Of a stretch of 64,000 nt of DNA, positions 49,487-59,730 are shown piece after piece. The position numbers and the translations under genes were made by a program. Numbering within the stretch: the first letter of the stretch is position 1; every line of letters begins with the position of its first letter. The notes below the pieces were generated by a model that worked only from the letters and a program-made list of their open reading frames with translations, had not been told where the DNA came from and made no database searches. Source of the stretch: Candidatus Pelagibacter sp. (GTDB lineage: Bacteria; Pseudomonadota; Alphaproteobacteria; Pelagibacterales; Pelagibacteraceae); NCBI GenBank assembly GCA_028408795.1, contig JAOOLP010000002.1:19273-83272 (forward strand). Direction: 5' to 3'.

Positions 49487-50812
49487 TTAGAACTTTCTTA
49501 AAATCTTTTTAAAAAATATATTTAATGTAAGAGATCTTAAAATCATAAATAAAAGTAGAGATAACCACAAACCGTGATTATTAAAATATTTAGTTAAATA
49601 TATAGATATTACCACAAAAGAAGCAACAGAAATCATCATTCCGTTTCTCAGATCTTTTGTTTGGGATGCTCCAATAAATATTCCATCAAACTGATAACAT
49701 AACGCAGCAATAGGAGGAATTACAATAATCCAAATAGCATGGTTGTATGAGATAAATCTTAATATTTCTATATCAGTTAAAATATTTATAATTTGTTTAA
49801 AGAAAATCAAATATAAAATTGATATTAATAATGCAGTGCAAATACTTAACTGAATTGAATTTTTTACAGTTAATAAAAAAGATTTTAAATTTCTTCTACC
49901 TATGGCATAACCAACTATACCTTCTGTGGAGAAAGCGTAAGCATCAAGAAAAAAAGCTGAAATAAATATAAATTGAATTAAAATAGAATTTACTGCTACA
50001 TAATCTTCACCAAGTTTTGATCCTAGAAATGTTATCCACAAAAATGCAAAAGTTAGAAATAAAGTTCTAACAAATATGTCGAAATTTATAGAAAGTAATC
50101 TTACAATTTTTGATATAATAAATAATTTTTGAAAAGATGGAGTAATTTGAAAATTTTTTACGATAAATTTGTAAGTAAAAAAAGAGAATAAAATTACAGT
50201 AATATAACTTGAAATCAAAGTTCCGAGAGCTACACCAAAAACATTTAAGCTTAGTGATAAGACAAAGAAAGAACTAAAAATTATATTTAAAGAAGATAAA
50301 ACTATTATAAATAAGCTTGATATTTTTGTTTTTTGAATACCAAAATAAAAACCGATAAGAATATATATTATAAATTCTGCTGGAATAGATAACACTCTTA
50401 CTGATATGTAGGTTTTAATCAATTCTTGTGTATCGGTAGAAGTTATAAAAAAAATACCGGTTAATTTTATAATAATATTTTGAAATAAAATTAAAATTAA
50501 GGATAATAATATAGCCAAAAGAAAATTTCTTATTATTGTTCTTGCTATTTCTCGATAATCGCTTTTGGCATAAAGTTGAGCAACTATCCCCACTGTCCCC
50601 ATTCTGAGAAAACCAAAACTCCAAATTATCATTGTCATTACTGAAGTGGCTATACTTGTTGCTGCTAAATACTTGGCATCACCTAAATTACCCATCAAAC
50701 CAGTGTCAACTATTCCCACAAAAGGAATAGCCAAATTTGAGAAAAAAACCGGAATGGATAATAAAAATATTTGTTTTCTAGTAATATTAGATTGATAAGT
50801 TCTATTGATCAT
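49487..50812 (-). CDS. MATE-family efflux transporter
   Basis: 441 residues, twelve membrane helices. SIPVFFSNLAIPFVGIVDTGLMG is the MATE N-terminal block, with the GNLGDAKYLAATSIATSVM motif and the second-half equivalent at about residue 255 (FVRTLFLTFAFLWITFLGSKLG). It resembles the DinF branch. MATE proteins export cationic compounds with proton or sodium exchange. It stands next to the EamA gene and is divergent from TerC with a 50-base gap. Substrate unknown. Confidence 0.88.
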   Translation of the reverse strand: MINRTYQSNITRKQIFLLSIPVFFSNLAIPFVGIVDTGLMGNLGDAKYLAATSIATSVMTMIIWSFGFLRMGTVGIVAQLYAKSDYREIARTIIRNFLLAILLSLILILFQNIIIKLTGIFFITSTDTQELIKTYISVRVLSIPAEFIIYILIGFYFGIQKTKISSLFIIVLSSLNIIFSSFFVLSLSLNVFGVALGTLISSYITVILFSFFTYKFIVKNFQITPSFQKLFIISKIVRLLSINFDIFVRTLFLTFAFLWITFLGSKLGEDYVAVNSILIQFIFISAFFLDAYAFSTEGIVGYAIGRRNLKSFLLTVKNSIQLSICTALLISILYLIFFKQIINILTDIEILRFISYNHAIWIIVIPPIAALCYQFDGIFIGASQTKDLRNGMMISVASFVVISIYLTKYFNNHGLWLSLLLFMILRSLTLNIFFKKILRKF

Positions 50813-50862
50813 TTTTTATTCTTTAATATTGGCAATTTAAATTATATACATGAATCAACATA

Positions 50863-51483
50863 ATGTTAGAGCAATTAATAATTTCAGTTCAAATCGTGTT
50901 AATCGATATAGTAATGGCTGCAGACAATGCGATCATTATAGGATTAATTGCAGCTAATTTTGCTCCAGATAATAGAAAAAAGATTATCGCCTGGGGTGTT
51001 GGAGCGGCTTTTTTATTTAGAATAATATTTGCTTTTGCCGCTGACTACATGTTTCAGTTCGGCTGGTTAAAAATTTTAGGTGGTGTTTTGCTTTTATGGG
51101 TAATACATAACCTAAGGCAAGACTTTTTTGGTAAAAATAAAATTAGGTCCCCTCAAGTAAAATCAGCTGAAACTCAATCTTTTTCAAATGGAGTTTATAA
51201 AGTCTTAGTAGCTGATATAGCAATTAGTTTTGACAATGTTATAGGAGTAGTAGGCGCCGCAAAGGGAAATTATTATTTAATGGTTATTGGTTTACTTTTA
51301 TCAGTTTTTTTAATTGCGACACTTGCAAGTTATTTTGCAGATTATATTAAAAAACATCAATGGCTAGGATATGTTGGCTTAGTAGCAATTCTAATAATTG
51401 CGATTCAATTAATAATAGGTGGATTTGTCAATTTAGATGTTTTGACGATCAATGAGAAATATAAATTTTTATTTAGTATATAA
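50863..51483 (+). CDS. TerC/YjbE-type integral membrane protein (second copy)
   Basis: 206 residues, about seven hydrophobic segments. Paired acidic motifs MAADNAIIIGLIAANF near residue 20 and SFDNVIGVVGAAKGN near 125 repeat the pattern of the TerC gene at 3509, with an added C-terminal tail. The AGDNA of the other copy is AADNA here. Two copies with different flanks suggest separate metals or conditions. It converges on the PrpD-family gene, meeting it end to end at 51483/51484. Confidence 0.87.
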   Translation: MLEQLIISVQIVLIDIVMAADNAIIIGLIAANFAPDNRKKIIAWGVGAAFLFRIIFAFAADYMFQFGWLKILGGVLLLWVIHNLRQDFFGKNKIRSPQVKSAETQSFSNGVYKVLVADIAISFDNVIGVVGAAKGNYYLMVIGLLLSVFLIATLASYFADYIKKHQWLGYVGLVAILIIAIQLIIGGFVNLDVLTINEKYKFLFSI

Positions 51484-52986
51484 TTAAAAAATAGTATTTT
51501 TATTTATTTTTTTAATACTTTTCTTCAATACTTCAATATTTAAGCCAACTAAATTGTTGCGTTTTAAATTTTTTAAATTTTGAACGATTTTTAAAAACCT
51601 TCTAGACTCTTTTTCTGAAATAATGCCATCAGTTAAAGCTCTGAATTTATCAATATATTGTTCTCTTTTGAAAGGTCTTCTTCCTGCTGGGTGGGCATCC
51701 GCAACATTAATTTCCTCTGAAATTGTTGAACCATTTTTCATTTTGATTATTACTTTTCCTCCAAAACATTTCTTTTTAGGATCTTTATCGTGATATTTTC
51801 TAGTCCATTTTTTATTTTCACGGGTCACTATTTTTTTCCAAAGTTTAACCGTACTTTTTTTTCTAGCTCTTTGTGGAGTATAAGATTTTATATGATGCCA
51901 AATACCATCTTCTAAAGCTACCGCAAATATGTACATTATAGAGTGATCTAATGTTTCTCTACTAGCATTTGGATCCATTTTTTGAGGATCATTAGCACCT
52001 GTTCCTATAACGTAGTGGGTGTGATGACTAGTTTCTATAATAATTTTACTGATATCTGATAAATTTTTAATTTTTCTATTCAAACTTCTAGCCAAGTCAA
52101 TTAATGCTTGTGACTGGTATTCAGCAGAATGCTCTTTTGTATAAGTTTCTAAAATTGCTTTTTTTGGTTCGTTAATTCTCGGTAATGGAACTATATACTT
52201 TTTTCCAGGGCCTGATAAAACATATGCGATAACACTATCTTCACCCTCATAAATTGGACTCGGAGCTCCCTCTCCTCTCATACATCTATCTACTGCCTCT
52301 ATCGCTAGTTTTCCAGCATGTGCAGGAGCAAATGCTTTCCAACTTGATATTTCTCCTTTTCTAGATTGTCTAGTTGAAATTGTAGTATGTAAAGCTTGTT
52401 GAATTGATTGATAAATTGTTTCCGAGTTTAATTTTAATAAACTACCTAATCCTGCTGCAACACTTGGTCCTAAGTGTGCAATGTGATCTATTTTATGTTC
52501 GTGTAGACAAATACCTTTAACTAAATTAACTTGAACTTCATACCCAGTTAAAATTCCTTTTATAAGATCCATTCCACTACATCCTTTTTGTTGAGCAACG
52601 GCCAAAATAGCTGGTATATTATCTCCTGGGTGACTGTAGTCTGCTGCTAAAAAAGTATCGTGATAATCTAATTCTCTCACAGCCGTACCATTAGCCCAAG
52701 CTGCCCACTCACAATCAACTTTTATTTTAGAGCTTAACCCAAAAATATTTGCTCCAGTTTTTCTTGGATGAGCTAAAGCCATTTGTCTAGCTGATACAAC
52801 AGGCTTTCTATTAAACGAAGCGATAGCTACAGAAGCGTTATCAATAATTCTATTAATAACCATCTCAATTGCATCTTTATTTATTTTTGCTTTATCAGAA
52901 GCTATCTCTGCAATTTTCCAGGCTAATTGATCTTTTTTTTTTAAATTTGCTTTTGAAGGATGTACTTTTACAGTTATATTTCTCAT
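51484..52986 (-). CDS. MmgE/PrpD-family protein
   Basis: 500 residues, the usual PrpD length. [36 protein letters not shown] near residue 90 contains the conserved motif, followed by [23 protein letters not shown] and [17 protein letters not shown]. PrpD dehydrates 2-methylcitrate; other family members isomerise itaconate or aconitate. Its neighbour is aconitase AcnA, overlapping by one base, which fits a methylcitrate/aconitate-type role, but prpB and prpC are absent. Confidence 0.85.
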   Translation of the reverse strand: MRNITVKVHPSKANLKKKDQLAWKIAEIASDKAKINKDAIEMVINRIIDNASVAIASFNRKPVVSARQMALAHPRKTGANIFGLSSKIKVDCEWAAWANGTAVRELDYHDTFLAADYSHPGDNIPAILAVAQQKGCSGMDLIKGILTGYEVQVNLVKGICLHEHKIDHIAHLGPSVAAGLGSLLKLNSETIYQSIQQALHTTISTRQSRKGEISSWKAFAPAHAGKLAIEAVDRCMRGEGAPSPIYEGEDSVIAYVLSGPGKKYIVPLPRINEPKKAILETYTKEHSAEYQSQALIDLARSLNRKIKNLSDISKIIIETSHHTHYVIGTGANDPQKMDPNASRETLDHSIMYIFAVALEDGIWHHIKSYTPQRARKKSTVKLWKKIVTRENKKWTRKYHDKDPKKKCFGGKVIIKMKNGSTISEEINVADAHPAGRRPFKREQYIDKFRALTDGIISEKESRRFLKIVQNLKNLKRNNLVGLNIEVLKKSIKKINKNTIF

Positions 52987-55658
52987 TAATTTAACATATT
53001 TCTAAGAACGTATTGGAGAATTCCGCCATTTTTGTAGTATTCCACCTCATTTTGAGTATCTATTCGACAAAGAAGTTTAATAGTTTTGCTTGTGCCGTCT
53101 TTATATTTAATTTCACATGACACTTCATCTCTTGGTTTAATGCCTTTATCTATATCGACTATAGTAATTAATTCTTCACCTGTAATGTTTAATTTTTTTC
53201 TGTCAAAACCATCTTTAAATTGAAGGGGCAAAACACCCATACCGATTAGATTTGATCTGTGAATTCTCTCAAAACTTTCTGCTATAACAGCCTTTATTCC
53301 TAAAAGTTTTGTGCCTTTAGCAGCCCAGTCTCTAGAAGAACCAGTGCCATATTCTTTTCCAGCCATAACAATAAGATCATTTCCCCTTTTTTTGTATTCA
53401 ATGGCAGCATCATAAACACTCATTACTTTTCCATCTGGCTGTAAAGTCGTAAATCCACCTTCAGTTCCCGGAGCCATTTCGTTTCTGATTTTTATATTTC
53501 CAAATGTACCTCTCATCATAACTTCATGATTTCCACGTCTTGCACCATAAGAATTAAAGTCTTTTTGTTGTACTTGGTTTTTCATAAAGTAATCGCCTGT
53601 AGGGCTATCTTTTTTTATATTACCCGCTGGAGAGATATGGTCTGTAGTAACTGAGTCTGCTAGTAAAAGTAATAATCTTGCATCTTTGATCGGCTTAAAG
53701 CCCTCTGGTTGATCTGGTAAATTATCAAAGAAAGGAGGTTTTTTAACGTATGTAGAGTTATCTTCCCAATTATAAATACTGCTATCGACTGTTTTAATAT
53801 CACTCCATTCTTTAGGTCCTTTTGAAACATTAGAATAGCGATCAATAAACATTTTTGCATTGATTGACTTTAACATTATATCTTCAATTTCTTTATTGCT
53901 CGGCCAAATATCTTTTAAAAATACTTCTTTGCCTTCTTTGTCAGTACCAAGAGAATTTTCGTACATATCAAAATTCATATTACCAGCTAGAGCGAAGGCA
54001 ACTACTAGTGGAGGTGAAGCAAGATAATTTGCTTTTACATCTGGACTTATTCTTCCTTCAAAATTTCTATTTCCCGATAAAACAGAAACTGAATATAAAT
54101 TTTCTTTGTGTATCGCATCAGAAATATTTTGATTTAGCGGACCAGAATTTCCAATACAAGTTGTGCAACCGTAACCTACTAAATTAAATCCAAGTTCATC
54201 TAAATATTTATTTAGACCTGCTTTTTCTAAATAGTCTGTAACTACTTTAGAGCCAGGAGCCAAAGAAGTTTTCACCCACGGTTTAATTTTCAAACCTCTT
54301 TCAATAGCTTTTTTTGCAAGTAGTCCCGCACCAATCATTACGCTTGGATTTGAAGTGTTTGTGCAGGAAGTAATAGCTGCTATTACTATATCTCCATCAC
54401 TGATTTTGTAATCAGTACCAGCAACATCTGCTTGAATAGGTTTTTCTCTCTTTGTGTTTTCTTTATAAGCTTTAGCAAAACTATTAGAAGACTCGGTTAA
54501 TAAAACTTTGTCTTGTGGTCGTTTAGGGCCAGAAATACTTGGAACAACTGTGCTAATATCTAAAGACAAAGTGTCAGTAAACTCCATACCTTCGCTTGCC
54601 CAAAGTCCTTGTACTTTTGAATATTTTTCTACAAGTTCGATTGTCTCCTTATCTCGCCCAGAAAGTTTTAAATATTTTAAAGTTTCTTCATCTACTGGAA
54701 AAAAACCACATGTAGCACCGTACTCAGGTGCCATATTTGCTATGGTAGCTCTATCAGCTAATGTAAGATTTTTTAAACCATCTCCATAAAATTCTACAAA
54801 TTTTCCTACTACACCTTTTTTTCTAAGCATCTCAACAATTGCTAACACAAGGTCTGTGGCTGTTAATCCTTCAAGCAATTTTCCTTTGATCTCCACTCCA
54901 ATAACCTCAGGGATTAACATTGAAATAGGTTGACCTAACATAGCAGCTTCTGCTTCTATTCCGCCAACACCCCACCCTAAAACTGATAATCCATTAACCA
55001 TTGTCGTGTGACTGTCTGTTCCAACTAATGTGTCTGGATAAGCATAAAGATCTTCTCCACTTTTTGATGACCAAACTACTTTGGCTAAATACTCAAGATT
55101 TACTTGATGACAAATACCTGTTCCTGGAGGAACAACTCTAAAATTATCAAAAGCTTTTTGACCCCACTTAAGAAATGCATATCTCTCACCATTTCTAGAA
55201 AATTCTTTTTCCACATTTTGATTAAATGATTTATCAGATGCATATTCGTCTACCATAACAGAGTGATCTATTACTAGATCTACTGTAGATAAAGGGTTGA
55301 TTTGATTTGGATCTTTATTTTTTTCTTTTACAGCATCCCTCATTGCCGCAAGATCTGCAATAGCTGGTATACCGGTATAATCTTGTAATAAAGTTCTTGC
55401 AGGTCTGTAGGCTATTTCTGTATTTGATTTTTTATTCTTTAGCCATTCTTTCAAAGCTAAAATCTGTTTTTTATCAACGGTGGCATCATCTTCATAACGC
55501 AGAAGATTTTCTAATAGTACTTTAAGAGATTTTGGAAGTTTTGATATTCCCACTAAACCGTTCTTTTCTGCAATTTTTAAGTTAAAAATTTTATAATTTT
55601 TTCCTGATGAATTAAGAGTGTCGAGAGATTGAAATGAATTTTTACTATTAAATTTCAT
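52986..55658 (-). CDS. acnA: Aconitate hydratase AcnA
   Basis: 890 residues. The 4Fe-4S cysteines are in [14 protein letters not shown] and [14 protein letters not shown] (near residues 430 and 498), and [26 protein letters not shown] is the substrate region. The C-terminal swivel domain has [14 protein letters not shown]. It interconverts citrate and isocitrate in the TCA cycle. Its neighbour downstream, PrpD-family, shares a one-base overlap (52986). The start is 3 bases after the LysE gene stop. Confidence 0.96.
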   Translation of the reverse strand: MKFNSKNSFQSLDTLNSSGKNYKIFNLKIAEKNGLVGISKLPKSLKVLLENLLRYEDDATVDKKQILALKEWLKNKKSNTEIAYRPARTLLQDYTGIPAIADLAAMRDAVKEKNKDPNQINPLSTVDLVIDHSVMVDEYASDKSFNQNVEKEFSRNGERYAFLKWGQKAFDNFRVVPPGTGICHQVNLEYLAKVVWSSKSGEDLYAYPDTLVGTDSHTTMVNGLSVLGWGVGGIEAEAAMLGQPISMLIPEVIGVEIKGKLLEGLTATDLVLAIVEMLRKKGVVGKFVEFYGDGLKNLTLADRATIANMAPEYGATCGFFPVDEETLKYLKLSGRDKETIELVEKYSKVQGLWASEGMEFTDTLSLDISTVVPSISGPKRPQDKVLLTESSNSFAKAYKENTKREKPIQADVAGTDYKISDGDIVIAAITSCTNTSNPSVMIGAGLLAKKAIERGLKIKPWVKTSLAPGSKVVTDYLEKAGLNKYLDELGFNLVGYGCTTCIGNSGPLNQNISDAIHKENLYSVSVLSGNRNFEGRISPDVKANYLASPPLVVAFALAGNMNFDMYENSLGTDKEGKEVFLKDIWPSNKEIEDIMLKSINAKMFIDRYSNVSKGPKEWSDIKTVDSSIYNWEDNSTYVKKPPFFDNLPDQPEGFKPIKDARLLLLLADSVTTDHISPAGNIKKDSPTGDYFMKNQVQQKDFNSYGARRGNHEVMMRGTFGNIKIRNEMAPGTEGGFTTLQPDGKVMSVYDAAIEYKKRGNDLIVMAGKEYGTGSSRDWAAKGTKLLGIKAVIAESFERIHRSNLIGMGVLPLQFKDGFDRKKLNITGEELITIVDIDKGIKPRDEVSCEIKYKDGTSKTIKLLCRIDTQNEVEYYKNGGILQYVLRNMLN

Positions 55659-55661
55659 GGG

Positions 55662-56252
55662 CTATACATAGAACAAAATCACGCAAACGATAAGCAAAAA
55701 AGACATGGTATAATTAAAATTCTTTATAAATTTATCACTTGTGGCAAATTTTCTCAAATATTTGCCCATTAAACACCACGCAGCTTGGCTTCCAACAGCC
55801 ATAAAAAAAAATATAATAGTTAAAATAATAGAATCTTTCACAAAATTTTCTTGAGGATTAATGAACATCGAAATAGCAGCTAATACTATTATTATGCTTT
55901 TTGGATTTATGAATTGAAAAAAAAAAGTATTTAAAAAAGTTACGGGTTTTGGGCTCATTTTTTCAGATCCGGCTGTTGAAAAAGATATTTTATAAGCCAT
56001 GTACAATAAGTAAATAGATCCAAAAAATCTTATAAATTTCTGTGCTACCTCAATTTTTTGAAAAACAATAACAAAACTAATTTGTAATATTATAACTAAT
56101 AAAGTCCAACCAATAATTACACCTAACATAGTTGGAATTGTTTTTTTAATTCCAAAATTAAAAGCTGTGTATGATGTCATTATATTATTTGGCCCTGGAG
56201 AAAGAGATGCCGCGACACCAAAAAGTAATAATGAAATTAGCTGAGAAGACAT
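55662..56252 (-). CDS. LysE/RhtB-family amino-acid exporter
   Basis: 196 residues, six helices. The N-terminal block is LFGVAASLSPGPNNIMTSYTAFNFG (SPGPNN motif), and RFFGSIYLLYMAYKI with PKSIIIVLAAISMF follows. LysE-type proteins export lysine, homoserine, threonine or other amino acids. It lies immediately upstream of acnA and 1 base downstream of the CsaA-like gene, all on the minus strand. Substrate unknown. Confidence 0.87.
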   Translation of the reverse strand: MSSQLISLLLFGVAASLSPGPNNIMTSYTAFNFGIKKTIPTMLGVIIGWTLLVIILQISFVIVFQKIEVAQKFIRFFGSIYLLYMAYKISFSTAGSEKMSPKPVTFLNTFFFQFINPKSIIIVLAAISMFINPQENFVKDSIILTIIFFFMAVGSQAAWCLMGKYLRKFATSDKFIKNFNYTMSFLLIVCVILFYV

Positions 56253-56253
56253 C

Positions 56254-56589
56254 TTAAGCGATATCTAGACCATTTTTTGTCTCTTGTGAAGGATGAAGTA
56301 AAACTACTTTTCCGTCTTTTTCAATAGCTCCTAATATTAAAACTTCAGAAATAACTCCAGCAATATTTTTAACGGGAAAATTACAAACACCTATTACCTG
56401 TTTTCCTACAAGATTGTCAGCATTATAGTAATGAGTAATTTGTGCGGATGATTGTTTTATACCAATTTCATTTCCAAAATCTACTTTTAGTACTAATGAA
56501 GGTTTTCTAGCTTTTTCATTTTTTTTAACTTCAATAACTGTGCCAACTTTTATATTTACCTTTTTAAAATCTTCGTATGTTATTTCCAT
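56254..56589 (-). CDS. csaA: CsaA-like tRNA-binding-domain protein
   Basis: 111 residues, a stand-alone OB-fold tRNA-binding domain. ITYEDFKKVNIKVGTVIEVKKNEKARKPSLVLKV and IGVCNFPVKNIAGVISEVLILGA are signatures shared with the C-terminal parts of MetRS and PheRS. CsaA is described as a chaperone connected with secretion and tRNA binding. The gene follows proC by 12 bases on the same strand, and precedes the LysE-type gene by one base. Confidence 0.9.
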   Translation of the reverse strand: MEITYEDFKKVNIKVGTVIEVKKNEKARKPSLVLKVDFGNEIGIKQSSAQITHYYNADNLVGKQVIGVCNFPVKNIAGVISEVLILGAIEKDGKVVLLHPSQETKNGLDIA

Positions 56590-56601
56590 ATATTTTCCTT
56601 A

Positions 56602-57360
56602 TTAAAATTTTTTGAAAACATTATTCAAAGCTTTTTGCTGTGTCGAGTAAAATTTGGTTTTTTTAAGTTTTTTTAAAACAAAAGCATTAGTGCCACCTGG
56701 TGTTTGAGAATTTAAAACAAGACTTTCTAAAGATAAATGATTTTTATTTATTGAATCTTCAGACAAGGCTAGAAAAAGTTCTTTTGTATATTTTTCAGCC
56801 TCTTTTCTTTTTATACCTTTTGAGATTAACCATCTACTTGTTGATAGCAGTAAATTATAATAAGGAGCCATAAATGAAGATGTTGACCAGAAAGCTTTTG
56901 ATAATTTTTCATTTTTTACCTCAAAAACTTTTCCTAAATGTTTAAAAAAGAACTTTAATTTTTTATCCGATGAAAAAATAATAACTGGTCCTTTTTTCAT
57001 TCCAATAAAAGGAAGAGGTATAACACGTGATATATTCTTATTTTTCGTGTAATCTTTTAAAGTATGCAAATTAATTGTTGAAATAAAACTGACAATCTTT
57101 TTAGTTTTCTTAAACTTAAGTTTTTTTAAAATTTTATGTCCAACCTGGGGTGTAATTGCCAAAAAGATCCATTTAGAATTATCTATTAATTGTTGATTAT
57201 TGTCTGAAATAGTTACTTTTTTAAATCTTTTACTTAACTTTTTTGCTATTATTTTATTACGAGGGGAAATAAAAATTTTTTTGACTTTTAATTTAGATTT
57301 AAAAATACCTTCAATAACCGAAGATGTTATGTGGCCTGTTCCTAGAAATCCTAAATTCAT
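56602..57360 (-). CDS. proC: Pyrroline-5-carboxylate reductase-like protein ProC
   Basis: 252 residues. The nucleotide-binding N-terminus is MNLGFLGTGHITSSVIEG, and the end block SLESLVLNSQTPGGTNAFVL corresponds to the family TPGGTT signature. ProC reduces pyrroline-5-carboxylate to proline with NAD(P)H. It is slightly shorter and lysine-rich compared with usual 265-275 residues, and has TPGGTNA instead of TPGGTTI, so proline synthesis is likely but a related imine reductase is possible. It is divergent from the AbrB-type gene with a 5-base gap. Confidence 0.85.
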   Translation of the reverse strand: MNLGFLGTGHITSSVIEGIFKSKLKVKKIFISPRNKIIAKKLSKRFKKVTISDNNQQLIDNSKWIFLAITPQVGHKILKKLKFKKTKKIVSFISTINLHTLKDYTKNKNISRVIPLPFIGMKKGPVIIFSSDKKLKFFFKHLGKVFEVKNEKLSKAFWSTSSFMAPYYNLLLSTSRWLISKGIKRKEAEKYTKELFLALSEDSINKNHLSLESLVLNSQTPGGTNAFVLKKLKKTKFYSTQQKALNNVFKKF

Positions 57361-57365
57361 AAATT

Positions 57366-58442
57366 ATGCACAATAACCAAGCTATACCGTTTAATAAAGA
57401 AAATTTTAAACAAATATTTTCCAAAGAATTTGCTCTCGTTATAGCTATATCTGTTCCGAGTGCAATAGTTGCTGAATTTTTCAATATACCTTTGGCTTGG
57501 TTTTTGGGTCCAATGTTAATTACATCTTTGGCTTCTTTAAAAGGTTTTAAAACTAAAATGCCAAGATTAATTCTGTCTTCAACTTTAATATTGTTAGGTC
57601 TTTATATTGGAAATTACATTGACAAAGATTTATTTACTCAAATTCATCAGTGGGTTTGGACTTCTTTGATAATGCTTATATATATTATTTTAAGTGTTTT
57701 AATAGTTTCTAAATACCTCCAAAAATTCTCAAAATATGATAGGAAAACCTCTATTTTTTCAGCTGCACCCGGAGCTTTAGGTCCGCTAATGATCTTAGCT
57801 GAAGATGAAAAAAGTGACCTAAGTCAAGTTGCTACTTCACATTTAATAAGATTAATAATAATTATCACAATTTTCCCGTTTATTGTTAATAGCTTTTATG
57901 AAGTTGATAGTATCAAAATTGTTGATGAAAAAATCTTAGATCAGAATATTTATCATTTAATAATACTAATCATATCTTCAATTGTTTTAATTCTTTTCTT
58001 TGATAAACTTAAAATTCCTGCTGCTTTACTTGCTGGAACATTGTTTGCTAGTGGTTTTTTACAAATCTTTGAACTAGCCTCTTATAAACTACCATCTGAC
58101 ATAATAGATTATTGTTTGCTTATACTCGGTTCATCTGTTGGATGTAGATTTGCGGATAAAACATTTGGAGAAATAGCAAATAATGCGCTGCATAGTTTTG
58201 TGGCAACTTTTTTACTTGTAATCTTAGGTCTTATTGCTGCTTTTGTTGCGGGATTATTTATTGATAAAAATTTTTTCACTTTATTACTTTCATACTGTCC
58301 AGGCGGGATTTATGAGGTTGCAGTTATTGCAATATTCTTTGATTTAGACCCTGAATTTGTTTCTTTTCATCATATTATTAGATTATTAATGATTTTATTC
58401 ATTGTGCCTTTAATATTAAGATTAGTAGAAAAAAAAACTTAA
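57366..58442 (+). CDS. AbrB-family transporter
   Basis: 358 residues with nine or ten helices in two homologous halves. The PLAWFLGPMLIT segment near residue 48 is the AbrB-duplication motif, with the second copy around IPAALLAGTLFASG near 215. AAPGALGPLMILAEDEKSD and SYCPGGIYEVAVIAIFF are the paired glycine-proline membrane re-entrant regions. Members are putative regulators of ammonia oxidation or transporters of glutamate/2-component-like substrates. It is divergent from proC by 5 bases. Confidence 0.82.
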   Translation: MHNNQAIPFNKENFKQIFSKEFALVIAISVPSAIVAEFFNIPLAWFLGPMLITSLASLKGFKTKMPRLILSSTLILLGLYIGNYIDKDLFTQIHQWVWTSLIMLIYIILSVLIVSKYLQKFSKYDRKTSIFSAAPGALGPLMILAEDEKSDLSQVATSHLIRLIIIITIFPFIVNSFYEVDSIKIVDEKILDQNIYHLIILIISSIVLILFFDKLKIPAALLAGTLFASGFLQIFELASYKLPSDIIDYCLLILGSSVGCRFADKTFGEIANNALHSFVATFLLVILGLIAAFVAGLFIDKNFFTLLLSYCPGGIYEVAVIAIFFDLDPEFVSFHHIIRLLMILFIVPLILRLVEKKT

Positions 58443-58492
58443 TTTGATCTATTTTTTTTTGACTCTATCTAGAGTTTGAGATTAAATGCGAT

Positions 58493-58879
58493 ATGACTAA
58501 TTTTATTGATTTATTAGGAAGAGTTTTCATTTCCTCAGTATTTTTGATATCAGGGTATAACAAGTTTTTCAATTTTGATTCTACTGTAAACTGGATGGAA
58601 GGATTTGGGGTTCCAGGTTTGCTGCTATGGCCGACCATCTTGTTGGAAATACTTTTACCTATTTTTGTGATTATTGGTTATCAAGTCAAAATATCAGCAA
58701 TTCTTTTAGCTTTATTTTCTATAGCTACTGCAATTATATTTCATTCAGATTTTAGCAACCAAATGCAAGTTATAGCTTTACTTAAAAACCTTGGTTTAGC
58801 AGGAGGTTTTATGTTTATCGCTATTCATGGAACAAAAGATTGGGCATTTGACAAAAAGAAAAAATACGTCAGATTATAA
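58493..58879 (+). CDS. DoxX-family membrane protein
   Basis: 128 residues, four helices. GRVFISSVFLISGYNKFFNFDSTVNWMEGFGVP is the DoxX N-terminal signature, and LLLEILLPIFVIIGY-like and ALLKNLGLAGGFMFIA follow. DoxX-like proteins include thiosulfate:quinone oxidoreductase subunits and redox membrane partners; no specific function here. It starts 50 bases after the AbrB-type gene and ends at a strong bidirectional terminator. Confidence 0.87.
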   Translation: MTNFIDLLGRVFISSVFLISGYNKFFNFDSTVNWMEGFGVPGLLLWPTILLEILLPIFVIIGYQVKISAILLALFSIATAIIFHSDFSNQMQVIALLKNLGLAGGFMFIAIHGTKDWAFDKKKKYVRL

Positions 58880-58887
58880 TTTAGAGC

Positions 58888-58922
58888 AAAAAAAACCCAT
58901 CTCAAAGAGATGGGTTTTTTTT
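58888..58922. terminator. Bidirectional intrinsic terminator
   Basis: CCCATCTC (58896-58903), loop AAA, GAGATGGG (58907-58914): perfect 8-bp stem flanked by a run of A on the left and of T on the right. It ends doxX on the plus strand and the outer-membrane gene on the minus strand. Confidence 0.93.
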
Positions 58923-58945
58923 AAATTAATTTAATTTTTCAGTTA

Positions 58946-59578
58946 TTAGAATCCGTAAGACATTCTAAACGTTAGCGCATCAATATCTGCTGCTACGCTG
59001 TTAGAATTTCCACCAGATGCAGTAATCGTGAAGTCATCAAAGTCAGTGTAATACACTTCGTATTTCGCACTACCATCTTTGTAACCAACACCAATTGAAT
59101 ATCCGTCGATATCTTTGTTTCCGTAACTCGAAGCGTTTAAAGTCTCCGATGTTTTTACAGAAGCTTGGTTGTAGGCTAATAGGCCATAAACACTATCGCT
59201 TAATGGTACGTTAGTATAAATAGAATACATGTCTTCAACTGTTGCACTTGCGGTTCTTTCACCTGAATCGTTTTCAGCTGGATCGCTTCCTTCAGAGTCG
59301 GTTCTTGAACCGTCACCAACATCTTTATCAATTGGAATGTATTGTAATCCAACTGTATATCCACCAAAATCGTATTCAGCAAAAAGGTCTACCCCAGCAA
59401 ATATTTCTTCAAAACTTGCAGATCTTGTTGAAGTATCAGCTGCTGTACCTTCTGTTTCCGTACCGTCTGAATCAACTTGTCCAACAATCAATCCAACTCC
59501 GTATTTAAACTCGGCGTTAGATGGTGTTGCCCAAATTAAAAGCAGTGCACTGAAAAATATACGTATGTAGTTTTTCAT
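58946..59578 (-). CDS. Small outer-membrane beta-barrel protein
   Basis: 210 residues with a signal peptide cleaved after ATPSNA near residue 22. The mature protein has alternating polar/hydrophobic beta strands (AEFKYGVGLIVGQVDSDG, DVDLFAEYDFGGYTVGLQYIP, SIGVGYKDGSAKYEVYYTDFD) and ends in FRMSYGF with a terminal phenylalanine, the outer-membrane barrel insertion signal. It resembles small OmpA/OmpW-like barrels. A loop of about 45 residues rich in acidic and serine/threonine (TESEGSDPAENDSGERTA) extends outward. Probable abundant porin-like protein of unknown specificity. Confidence 0.8.
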   Translation of the reverse strand: MKNYIRIFFSALLLIWATPSNAEFKYGVGLIVGQVDSDGTETEGTAADTSTRSASFEEIFAGVDLFAEYDFGGYTVGLQYIPIDKDVGDGSRTDSEGSDPAENDSGERTASATVEDMYSIYTNVPLSDSVYGLLAYNQASVKTSETLNASSYGNKDIDGYSIGVGYKDGSAKYEVYYTDFDDFTITASGGNSNSVAADIDALTFRMSYGF

Positions 59579-59730
59579 AAATTTTTCTCTCTCTTAAATA
59601 TTAATTAATATTGTTTAATCTTTATTTAAAAAAAACTAAAAAATCCAGGAAATAAAGCTAGTATTTGCAACCTGTAGGTTAAAAAGTGGCTAGAAACCTC
59701 AATTTTTGTGTTGAAAAAATACAACACTGA

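Noticed and set aside
59229..59570. Plus-strand frames opposite the outer-membrane gene
   Set aside because: Shadow frames produced by the biased composition of the barrel gene. The minus frame has signal peptide and terminal phenylalanine.
59708..59727. GTGTTG/CAACAC inverted repeat after tctA as a terminator
   Set aside because: Only six base pairs, an 8-base loop and no T run on the transcript side; too weak to list.
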